The position numbers were made by a program, and so were the translations under genes. A stretch of DNA of 47,699 nt, taken from assembly GCA_946480175.1 (NCBI GenBank), contig CAMLIK010000011.1, positions 1 to 47,699 on the forward strand. Direction: 5' to 3'. Under the pieces are notes generated by a model, which did not search any database, was not told the origin of the DNA, and worked only from the letters and a program-made list of their open reading frames with translations. The DNA is from an uncultured Gilliamella sp. (GTDB lineage: Bacteria; Pseudomonadota; Gammaproteobacteria; Enterobacterales; Orbaceae). Below are positions 28,216 through 34,749 of this stretch, piece after piece. Each line of letters opens with the position of its first letter. Position 1 is the first letter of the stretch.

Positions 28216-29775
28216 ATGAAACGCCGAAATTTTATAATGAATATTACCGCCGCCGTTGGTGGTTTAATTGCAACGAAAGCTATTGCCAAATTGGATGATT
28301 CATCAATGTCTGACTTGGTTTGTGATGTTAAATCTGATAATTGTGATAAGGGGGACAACATGCACGATCATATGAATATGAATATGAATATGAATATGAA
28401 TATGAGCAACAAAAAGCCACAAAAACTATTATCTACTTCAGCACTACCAAAAGGTCACGATTTACCCAAATTCAAACATTTAAAAAATAATAGTAATCAA
28501 TCCGGTTTATTTGAAGCCACTATTGAGGCAAAACCAGTAAAGATCGCTTTAACGCCTAATATTTCTACAGAATTTTGGGCTTACAACAATTCAATCCCTG
28601 GCCCACTCATTGAAGTTTATGAAGGCGATAAAGTCAAATTGACGGTAAAAAATAAACTATCACAATCAACAACTGTGCACTGGCATGGTTTACTTGTTCC
28701 GTCAAATCAGGATGGCAATCCACAAGATGAAATACCTGCTGGCAGTGAACGCATTTATGAATTTACCATTCCTGAAGATAGTGCTGGTACCTACTGGTAT
28801 CATCCACACGGACATAACACCGTCGCAGAGCAAATTGCTCGAGGTTTAGCTGGTGTATTCATTGTTCGAAGTAAAAACGATCCATTAGCCTCTTTACCTG
28901 AATTAAATTGGTTCTTCTCGGATTTAAAACTGACTGATAAGGGGGAAATTGCTGACAATTCAATGACAGATTGGATGAATGGCAGAGAAGGGCAATTTGT
29001 GTTAATTAATGGTGGTTATCGACCAAAAATGAAAATTGATACCGCAACTCGTGTTCGTGTTTGGAATGCTTGTTCTGGGCGTTATCTTAACCTTTCCATC
29101 CCCGGTTGTGATGTCTTTTTAGTCGGGAGTGATGGTGGATTAATGCCTGAACCTATATCCCTTGAAAAACCACTCCTGTTATCGCCAGCTGAACGTGCTG
29201 AATTGGTAATTTTACCAAAGCAAACGGGTACTGTTTATCTACAATCAATTGGTTATGATCGCGGCAAAATGGGAAATGTGCCAGTAGAACAAGATATAAT
29301 ACTTGCTGAATTAGAACTTCATCAGGCCAATTCAATTGTCTTACCATCAACATTACGTACCCTACCAAAAATGGCAGAAGCAAAAACCCATAAATCACTT
29401 GAATATACCGAAGTAATGGATAAAAGCGAACCTAGAGGTGGGATGCTATTTTTAATTAACGGTAAACGTCATGATATGAAACGTATTGATTTAGAAAGCA
29501 AAATACATGAAGTTGAAGAGTGGACAATAACAAATAATTCACATATGGACCATAACTTCCATATTCATGGTACGCAATTCACGGTTGTATCGCATGAATT
29601 CGATGGTAAAAAATACCCACCAGAATATGTCGCATTAAAAGATACCATCAACTTACGTCCCCACGAAAAAATCACCATAAAAATTCAACAAAATATGCCA
29701 GGATTACGCATGTATCATTGCCATATTGTTGAACATGAAACACTTGGTATGATGGGGCAATTAATGGTTAAATAA
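28216..29775 (+). CDS. cueO: CueO-like multicopper oxidase with N-terminal Met-Asn repeat
   Basis: 519 residues from the ATG at 28216 (E. coli CueO 516). That start has AGGA 5 nt upstream and gives a Tat signal (KRRNFIM, then a hydrophobic stretch). Cupredoxin copper ligands are all present: HWHG, TYWYHPHGHN, NFHIHGTQF, and the type 1/trinuclear MYHCHIVEHETLGMM. The family oxidises Cu(I), protecting the periplasm. Residues 53-63 are a Met-Asn repeat close to HDH, while the methionine-rich helix that E. coli CueO carries near its third domain is missing (only scattered Met in that stretch). So the Cu(I)-collecting region may have moved. FtsP-like proteins lack copper ligands and are excluded. 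Confidence 0.85.
   Translation: MKRRNFIMNITAAVGGLIATKAIAKLDDSSMSDLVCDVKSDNCDKGDNMHDHMNMNMNMNMNMSNKKPQKLLSTSALPKGHDLPKFKHLKNNSNQSGLFEATIEAKPVKIALTPNISTEFWAYNNSIPGPLIEVYEGDKVKLTVKNKLSQSTTVHWHGLLVPSNQDGNPQDEIPAGSERIYEFTIPEDSAGTYWYHPHGHNTVAEQIARGLAGVFIVRSKNDPLASLPELNWFFSDLKLTDKGEIADNSMTDWMNGREGQFVLINGGYRPKMKIDTATRVRVWNACSGRYLNLSIPGCDVFLVGSDGGLMPEPISLEKPLLLSPAERAELVILPKQTGTVYLQSIGYDRGKMGNVPVEQDIILAELELHQANSIVLPSTLRTLPKMAEAKTHKSLEYTEVMDKSEPRGGMLFLINGKRHDMKRIDLESKIHEVEEWTITNNSHMDHNFHIHGTQFTVVSHEFDGKKYPPEYVALKDTINLRPHEKITIKIQQNMPGLRMYHCHIVEHETLGMMGQLMVK
28372..28401 (+). repeat. ATGAAT hexanucleotide tandem repeat inside cueO
   Basis: Five perfect ATGAAT units followed by one degenerate ATGAGC, coding for Met-Asn dipeptides. 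Slippage would change the Met number without shifting frame. Confidence 0.92.
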
Positions 29776-29788
29776 TCCTAATAAATTC

Positions 29789-29830
29789 TCTCCCTTCTCT
29801 TAACAATTGCATAAAGATAAGGGAGATTTT
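29789..29830 (+). terminator. Terminator of the multicopper oxidase gene
   Basis: TCTCCCTT and AAGGGAGA form an 8-bp stem with a 22-nt, partly pairing loop, followed by TTTTC. It lies between the convergent oxidase and DeoR-family genes. Confidence 0.7.
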
Positions 29831-29857
29831 CATTGTTTATAGAAAACCGCAAAATTT

Positions 29858-30613
29858 CTAACACAAAATAACTTTAGTTTTAGTTTCTAATTTCAAAACT
29901 TGAGCCGGATCAGCTAACTTATTAGTAATTAATGCCGTTATTTCATTCCAATCACAAATTTTATACAGACTTTTTCTATTAAATTTTGTGTAATCACCTA
30001 AAATATACTTTTTTTCAGCATGAGAAATGATGGCTTTATCGATATAAGCATCAGAAGATGAAGGACTGGAAGGGCCTGTTAAATTACTAAAACCATCTGT
30101 GCCTAAAAAGCATATATCAACCTGAATTTCATTAATCATAGATAATGTCCAACCACCATAAACAGATGAGCTTTTATTACGTAGTTCACCACCAAATAAG
30201 AAAACTTGATTGTCTGATGAAATAAGAGCATTGGCAACAGGTAATGAATCGGTAAAAATCTTAAATCCAGAACGATACATTAATAATTTGGCTAATTCTA
30301 ATGTAGTACTGCCTGTTCCAATAATCATAGAACAATTATCAGGTAATAATGTAAGTGCTTTTTGAGCAATGCTTTTCTTTAAGCTAGCGTTTTCCTTCTC
30401 TCTGATTTGAAATGGATGTTCAATAGCCCCTTGTTTTAGCGTTGCCCCGCCATGGCATTTGACTAAATATCCTTTTTTTTCTAAATCGGATAAATCTTTT
30501 CGAATGGTTTCATAAGTAACTGCGTATTTTCGAGCTAATTCACTCACATATACAGTCCCAGCAGTTATCAATTCTTCTAAAATTAATTCTCGTCTTTCAT
30601 TCATTAATTGCAT
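29858..30613 (-). CDS. DeoR/GlpR-family transcriptional repressor
   Basis: 251 residues. The N-terminal winged HTH (about 5-60: RRELILEELITAGTVYVSELARKYAVTYETIRKDLSDLE) is the DeoR signature. KCHGGATL leads into a C-terminal sugar-phosphate-binding domain related to phosphosugar isomerases (MIIGTGSTTLELAKLL, IFTDSLPVANAL, FLFGGELR, DICFLGTDGF, KYILGDYTKFNRKS). Members usually repress a sugar operon until the phosphorylated intermediate appears. It is divergent from the RpiB/PTS/SIS operon; three related TTGG repeats and a CRP site lie between. ATGs at 30613 and 30604 are both possible starts. Confidence 0.88.
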   Translation of the reverse strand: MQLMNERRELILEELITAGTVYVSELARKYAVTYETIRKDLSDLEKKGYLVKCHGGATLKQGAIEHPFQIREKENASLKKSIAQKALTLLPDNCSMIIGTGSTTLELAKLLMYRSGFKIFTDSLPVANALISSDNQVFLFGGELRNKSSSVYGGWTLSMINEIQVDICFLGTDGFSNLTGPSSPSSSDAYIDKAIISHAEKKYILGDYTKFNRKSLYKICDWNEITALITNKLADPAQVLKLETKTKVILC

Positions 30614-30665
30614 TGTTCACAATCTCAAATATTGATTTAGATATGACTAATTATATCTGATTATT

Positions 30666-30681
30666 ACCAATATTTTACCAA
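30666..30681 (-). promoter_or_regulatory. Candidate DeoR-family operator 1
   Basis: On the minus strand TTGGTAAAATATTGGT, a direct repeat of TTGG with 11-nt period. It lies 53 nt before the repressor gene and may mediate autoregulation. Confidence 0.45.
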
Positions 30682-30764
30682 AAAGTCCACATGATTCATT
30701 AATAATTCATCATATCCTTCATTACATTAATATTAATAAAACACAATAAAAAAATAAATTAAAA

Positions 30765-30779
30765 TTGGCTTATATTGGT
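30765..30779 (+). promoter_or_regulatory. Candidate DeoR-family operator 2
   Basis: TTGGCTTATATTGGT, matching operator 3 (reverse complement) at 12 of 15 positions. Confidence 0.5.
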
Positions 30780-30814
30780 TTTTTTAATATTATAAATCAA
30801 TATCTTATTATTTT

Positions 30815-30830
30815 TGTGATCTATATCACA
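30815..30830 (+). promoter_or_regulatory. CRP binding site of the PTS operon
   Basis: TGTGATCTATATCACA, a perfect consensus CRP site directly abutting the -35 element at 30831, i.e. a class II position around -42. Confidence 0.88.
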
Positions 30831-30859
30831 TTGACTTACCAATAAAAACCAATTATAAA
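30831..30859 (+). promoter_or_regulatory. Sigma-70 promoter of the rpiB-like/PTS/SIS operon
   Basis: TTGACT (-35, 30831-30836), a 17-nt spacer and TATAAA (-10, 30854-30859). The spacer contains candidate operator 3. Confidence 0.75.
30838..30852 (-). promoter_or_regulatory. Candidate DeoR-family operator 3, between -35 and -10
   Basis: On the minus strand TTGGTTTTTATTGGT, a 10-nt-period direct repeat like operator 2. Binding here would block RNA polymerase. Confidence 0.55.
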
Positions 30860-30888
30860 ATGATTATTAATTTAATAGAGGAAAAAAA

Positions 30889-31410
30889 ATGAAAACAAAA
30901 ATTGCTATAGCTAGCGACGACTTAGGATTTGAATATAAAGAAGAAATCAAAAAATACCTGATTAATGAAAAAAATGCCGATGTTGTTTATGACCCAGTAA
31001 AAGTTAAAGCAGATGGCATCAATACTTATGCCAAATTGGCTGATGAAATGTCAATCTTGATACAGAAAGATGTTTGTCGTTTAGGAATATATATTTGTGG
31101 AACAGGTATTGGTTTTACCTGCCAAGCTAACAAACACTGGGGTATTCGTGCTGTTGCTGTCACTAATCCCTATTCAGCTAAACGAGCTAGGCTAAGCAAT
31201 AATGCTCAAATCATAGGACTAGGTTGTCGAGTCAATAGCCTTGAATATACCAAAATGATCTTAGACGCATGGTACGACCAACCATTTGATTTTACTACTG
31301 CGCGTGAAAATTCGAAGAAAAACTTGCTTGAAGCTGAGCGTAATGACAATGCGTTATTGGTCAAACCTGCTCATATTGCTTGGAATATGGGCTTTCGAGC
31401 CAATGAGTAA
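30889..31410 (+). CDS. RpiB/LacA/LacB-family sugar-phosphate isomerase, divergent
   Basis: 173 residues, longer than E. coli RpiB (149) and near LacB (171). The catalytic Cys70 is present in YICGTGIGFTCQANK, and GIRAVAVTNPYSAKRAR follows the RpiB pattern. Two RpiB active-site histidines are changed: the Asp-His after the first strand reads SDD (residues 9-11), and the ring-opening His of SRQHND is Ser in RARLSNN. The enzyme should shift a carbonyl between C1 and C2 of a phosphorylated sugar. Loss of the ring-opening His suggests a substrate that need not be opened (for example a tetrulose 4-phosphate) or a different sugar. First gene of a PTS operon; AGGA precedes the ATG. Confidence 0.8.
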   Translation: MKTKIAIASDDLGFEYKEEIKKYLINEKNADVVYDPVKVKADGINTYAKLADEMSILIQKDVCRLGIYICGTGIGFTCQANKHWGIRAVAVTNPYSAKRARLSNNAQIIGLGCRVNSLEYTKMILDAWYDQPFDFTTARENSKKNLLEAERNDNALLVKPAHIAWNMGFRANE

Positions 31411-31428
31411 CGATAAAAGGAGTCACAT

Positions 31429-32799
31429 ATGGAATTAATTACACAATTTATCAATGACTTAGGAAACTTTATTTTTATTCCTATAATATTTTTAATCTTA
31501 ATGGCTGCGCTTGGCAGGCCTATTTCTGAATGTATTGCTTCTGCAATGAAAGTCGGTATTGGCTTTATTGCATTAAGTATGACAATTAAATTTATGCTAG
31601 ATAAAATGGCTCCTGCTGTTACAGGACTCGCCGAAAGCACAGGATCTTCACTCAGTGCAATTGACGTTGGTGGTGCAGCAACTGCTGTAATGGGATTTGG
31701 CTCAAGTATGGGACCAATCATTATTCCACTATGTGTTGCAGTTAATATTTTATTACTTATATTAAAAATCACTGATTGTGTTAATGTCGATGTTTTTAAT
31801 TTACACCAAAATGCCTCGATGGGTGCAATCGTAGGTGTTTATTCAGGTAGTTTCTTATATGGTGTATTAACAGCTGCACTATTTCACGTTTGGGCATTAA
31901 TTGCTGCTGATCTAGGCGCAAAAAATAATGAGAAATTTTTTAACCTTCCAGAAGGGGTCTCAATTTCACATCCTGTTGCAAACACTTACCTTATTTTTGC
32001 TTATCCATTTAATTGGATTTATGATCGTATTCCGGGCTTTAGAAATATAACTGTTACAGCCGATACTATTCAAAAACGTTTTGGTGTGCTTGGCGATCCA
32101 ACTATAGTCGGCTTTATTATTGGTGTATTACTTGGTTTTTGTGGTTATGATTGGGAAAGCCCATATCACACCATCATTTCAAGCTTACAATTAGGCATGT
32201 ACTTAGCGGCAGTAATGTTATTGTTACCACGCATGACATCAATTATGATGGAAGGTTTAGTACCATTATCAAATGTAGCAAGAAAAAAACTAGTTAAACG
32301 TTTCCCTAATCGAGATATTACCGTTGGAATGGATACTGCATTAATTGTTGGTAACCCTTCCGTTATCGCTCCTGCTTTATTACTAATTCCGATTATTGTT
32401 ATTTTAGCCGTTATTTTACCCGGCAATAAGGTTATGCCATTAGGTGATTTATCACAATTTGTTTTCTTTATTGCTTGTATGGTTCCTGTATTTAAAGGCA
32501 ACATTATCCGTACCTGGGTTACATCAATATTTTTATTTGGAGGCGGATTATATATTGCATCATGGATGACACCTGCAACTAACGAAGTATTCCAAGCGTT
32601 TGGCTCTAATCCAGATGCATCTGTAATGTATACCTCATTAAATCCATCAGCAAATCCATTTACTGGACTATTTGCAGCAACTAGTCATGTGGGAATATTT
32701 GGTTACATATTAATTGGCTTAATTTTGCTATCAGTAGGCTATCTATTAAAGAAAAAAGAAAAAAATTCCAAAAATAATACAAGTGAGGTTTCAAAATGA
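31429..32799 (+). CDS. PTS system galactitol-type EIIC permease
   Basis: 456 residues (E. coli GatC 451), with about 10-12 hydrophobic segments. Family-typical blocks are LGRPISECIASAMKVGIGFIAL, DVGGAATAVMGFGSSMGP, FNLHQNASMGAIVGVYSGSFLYG and KRFPNRDITVGMDTALIVGNPSVIAPALL. It is the membrane channel that takes up and phosphorylates a polyol, ketose or related sugar with the IIB and IIA encoded next. The Gat family includes carriers for galactitol, arabitol, tetritols and others, so the substrate cannot be named from sequence. AAAGGAG lies before the ATG. The end overlaps the IIB start by 4 nt. Confidence 0.9.
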   Translation: MELITQFINDLGNFIFIPIIFLILMAALGRPISECIASAMKVGIGFIALSMTIKFMLDKMAPAVTGLAESTGSSLSAIDVGGAATAVMGFGSSMGPIIIPLCVAVNILLLILKITDCVNVDVFNLHQNASMGAIVGVYSGSFLYGVLTAALFHVWALIAADLGAKNNEKFFNLPEGVSISHPVANTYLIFAYPFNWIYDRIPGFRNITVTADTIQKRFGVLGDPTIVGFIIGVLLGFCGYDWESPYHTIISSLQLGMYLAAVMLLLPRMTSIMMEGLVPLSNVARKKLVKRFPNRDITVGMDTALIVGNPSVIAPALLLIPIIVILAVILPGNKVMPLGDLSQFVFFIACMVPVFKGNIIRTWVTSIFLFGGGLYIASWMTPATNEVFQAFGSNPDASVMYTSLNPSANPFTGLFAATSHVGIFGYILIGLILLSVGYLLKKKEKNSKNNTSEVSK

Positions 32800-33080
32800 A
32801 AAAAATATTAGTGGTATGTGGTAATGGTATTGCTTCTTCATCAATCATGGTTTCAATTTTGCAAGATTATTTGAAAGAACAGCATATTGAAGCTCAAGTA
32901 GATAAATCTTCACTTATGGCTTGCAATGCTGATATTTTTAATAGTTATGATTTAGTTGTTTCATCAACAAAAATTGATAATCCTGATATAACTACCAAGG
33001 TTATTGTTGGAGGTGGTTTATTAACTGGTCTCGGAGAAGATGCCATTTTTGAAGCAGTTAAACAAACTTTAACTCAATAA
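32796..33080 (+). CDS. PTS system galactitol-type EIIB
   Basis: 94 residues, the same length as E. coli GatB. The phosphorylated Cys8 lies in VVCGNGIASSSIM, the phosphocysteine P-loop of Gat-type IIB. VVSSTKI and VIVGGGLLTG complete the small alpha/beta fold. It accepts phosphate from IIA and passes it to the sugar bound in IIC. The start overlaps the IIC stop (ATGA), giving coupled translation. Confidence 0.9.
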   Translation: MKKILVVCGNGIASSSIMVSILQDYLKEQHIEAQVDKSSLMACNADIFNSYDLVVSSTKIDNPDITTKVIVGGGLLTGLGEDAIFEAVKQTLTQ

Positions 33081-33094
33081 GTAGGAATTTAACC

Positions 33095-33544
33095 ATGCAC
33101 ATTTTAGTTCATGATTTAGATGAAAAAATTAAAACTTATCAAGATGCTATATTAGAGTCAGGTTCATATTTATTAGAAAAAAACTATATTACACCTGACT
33201 ATATTTCAGCGTGTATCAATCGAGAAAAGGAATATCCAACTGGATTACTGATGAACAATGGCATAGGGATTGCTATACCACATGCTAATTATCAATTAGT
33301 TAAATCAGATTCAATTAGTTTGGTACGCTCAACAAAAGGAGTAATTTTCGGTCAAATGGAGGATGCCAACTTAATGGTATCTTGCCAATTAATTTTCAAT
33401 TTAGCATTGGCAACAAGTGATCAACATTTATCAATTCTCAGACGTCTATTTACTTTATTTCAAGATGAGTCTTTTGTGAATAAATGCCAACAATCTAATT
33501 GCCAACAAACTCAAGAATTAATCATTCAACAGTTAAACATTTAG
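33095..33544 (+). CDS. PTS system galactitol/fructose-type EIIA
   Basis: 149 residues (E. coli GatA 150). His63 in GIGIAIPHANYQLV is the phosphorylation site of the Fru/Mtl/Gat-type IIA domain. LEKNYITPDYISACINREKEYPTGL, just before it, is also typical. It receives phosphate from HPr. It lies 14 nt after IIB, and AGGA precedes the ATG. Confidence 0.9.
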   Translation: MHILVHDLDEKIKTYQDAILESGSYLLEKNYITPDYISACINREKEYPTGLLMNNGIGIAIPHANYQLVKSDSISLVRSTKGVIFGQMEDANLMVSCQLIFNLALATSDQHLSILRRLFTLFQDESFVNKCQQSNCQQTQELIIQQLNI

Positions 33545-33557
33545 TATACATTTTATG

Positions 33558-33587
33558 ATCGAAAAATAGCAGTAACTATTTTTCGAT
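33558..33587 (+). promoter_or_regulatory. Hairpin directly upstream of the SIS gene SD
   Basis: ATCGAAAAATAG and CTATTTTTCGAT form a perfect 12-bp stem with a 6-nt loop, ending one base before AGGAG (33589-33593 region) of the next gene. No U-run follows. It may set the expression ratio between the PTS and SIS genes by RNA processing or partial attenuation. Confidence 0.55.
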
Positions 33588-33598
33588 AGGAGATAAAA

Positions 33599-34138
33599 GT
33601 GCAATCACAATTAATTATGGATGAATTGAATCATTCAGTTAAAACATTGACCGATGATGACATCATTGATCTAATACAAAAAATACAACAGCATAAACGT
33701 ATTTTTGTGTATGGTACCGGGCGCTCAGGTCTTATGCTTAAAGCATTTGCAATGAGACTGATGCAACTGGGTTTAAACTCCTTTGTGGTCGGTGAAACGA
33801 CAACTCCAGCGGTTCAAAAAGGAGACTTACTCATTTTAGCATCTGCATCTGGTGAAACAGAAAGCGTAAATATAATGGCGAAATCAGCACTCAATCAAAG
33901 AATTGATTTAGCTATAATTTGCGCATCTAACACATCTACACTAGCAAAACTCCAAACACCAAATATATTATTACAATCTGGAACTAAGTTTAATAAGTCA
34001 CAAGTTAGCAAACAACCATTAGGTAGCCTTTTTGAACAAATGTTACTGATTATATTTGATACTGTTATTTTAGTTATGAGTAAAAAACAAAAAAGTAGTA
34101 ATAACGATATGGCACAACGACATGCTAGTTTAGAATAG
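33599..34138 (+). CDS. SIS-domain protein, 6-phospho-3-hexuloisomerase (HxlB)-like
   Basis: 179 residues; starts with GTG, preceded by AGGAG at good spacing. A single SIS domain has VYGTGRSGLMLKAFAMRL (about 38-55), the phosphosugar loop LILASASGETESV, QPLGSLFEQMLLIIFD and the C-terminal RHASLE, all characteristic of PHI/HxlB. PHI interconverts 3-hexulose 6-phosphate and fructose 6-phosphate. Its usual partner in the ribulose monophosphate pathway, HxlA, is absent. Here it ends a PTS operon with an RpiB-like isomerase, so it probably converts the PTS product or its isomer into a central intermediate. The true substrate is unknown. Confidence 0.82.
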   Translation: MQSQLIMDELNHSVKTLTDDDIIDLIQKIQQHKRIFVYGTGRSGLMLKAFAMRLMQLGLNSFVVGETTTPAVQKGDLLILASASGETESVNIMAKSALNQRIDLAIICASNTSTLAKLQTPNILLQSGTKFNKSQVSKQPLGSLFEQMLLIIFDTVILVMSKKQKSSNNDMAQRHASLE

Positions 34139-34153
34139 TAGTATAATAATTTA

Positions 34154-34188
34154 TTTTAAAACCACTTATTTTGTGAGTGGTTTTAAAA
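34154..34188 (+). terminator. Terminator of the PTS/SIS operon
   Basis: TTTTAAAACCACT and AGTGGTTTTAAAA form a perfect 13-bp stem with a 9-nt loop, 16 nt after the stop. The stem itself contains the T/A runs, so it may work in both directions. Confidence 0.75.
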
Positions 34189-34320
34189 TTGAATATTACG
34201 TCTAAAATCTATTTAAAAATTCATTTCATTTTATATATAAATTAATCTTAAATAACAAACAATAACCTATTTATAATAATAGTTTTTCATTTTGACAAAA
34301 AATGCTAAGATATTGCAGTT

Positions 34321-34665
34321 ATGACCATGATTAATTACTGGCAACAAATTAGTAAACGCCTCATCATTAAAACTGCACTATCGCACTTATTATTAGGTGT
34401 AATTGCTGCTGGATTCGGTTTTTACGAAGAAAATGTACTACCAGTTCAATCATCTTCCACACAGGTGGGTATTATTGCGATTACTGCAATTGTACAAGAT
34501 CACCAAACTCCGATAAGAAAAGAATCTCAAACTTTACCTTTGTCACAAAAACAGCATTATAATAAACAAATTATTTCGCTTAATTATGACAAAGTTAGTT
34601 TTAATACCGTTATTCGATTATCAGCTTATAATGGAATAAGGGCCGGCCCCAAAGCTACCGTATAA
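34321..34665 (+). CDS. secM: SecM, secretion monitor with ribosome arrest peptide
   Basis: 114 residues, against 170 in E. coli. The N-terminus is a SecM-type signal sequence (basic start, then SHLLLGVIAAGFGF at 21-34, very like E. coli). The C-terminus carries the arrest peptide FNTVIRLSAYNGIRAGP (94-110) plus a four-residue tail, exactly as in E. coli. Phe94 and GIRAGP keep the E. coli spacing, but the Trp is Arg99 and the following Ile is Leu100. The middle of the protein is about 55 residues shorter. By stalling its own ribosome until it is pulled by the Sec machinery, SecM exposes the secA start. secA begins 84 nt downstream. Confidence 0.9.
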   Translation: MTMINYWQQISKRLIIKTALSHLLLGVIAAGFGFYEENVLPVQSSSTQVGIIAITAIVQDHQTPIRKESQTLPLSQKQHYNKQIISLNYDKVSFNTVIRLSAYNGIRAGPKATV

Positions 34666-34749
34666 CATATTTTTATATAATTAAATTAATTTTTTAAATA
34701 AGGTTCACTCCTTAACACGCCCATTATAAAAAAGAACAAGAGAACAATT

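Noticed and set aside
28092-28361. Minus-strand open frame across the start of the multicopper oxidase
   Set aside because: It overlaps the Tat signal coding region and has no recognisable features or RBS.
28372-28401. Phase-variable on/off switching by the ATGAAT repeat
   Set aside because: The unit is six bases, so copy changes keep the frame; only length variation is possible.
34292-34316. TTGACA followed by TATTGC as secM promoter
   Set aside because: The spacer is only 13 nt and the -10 is poor, so it was not listed.
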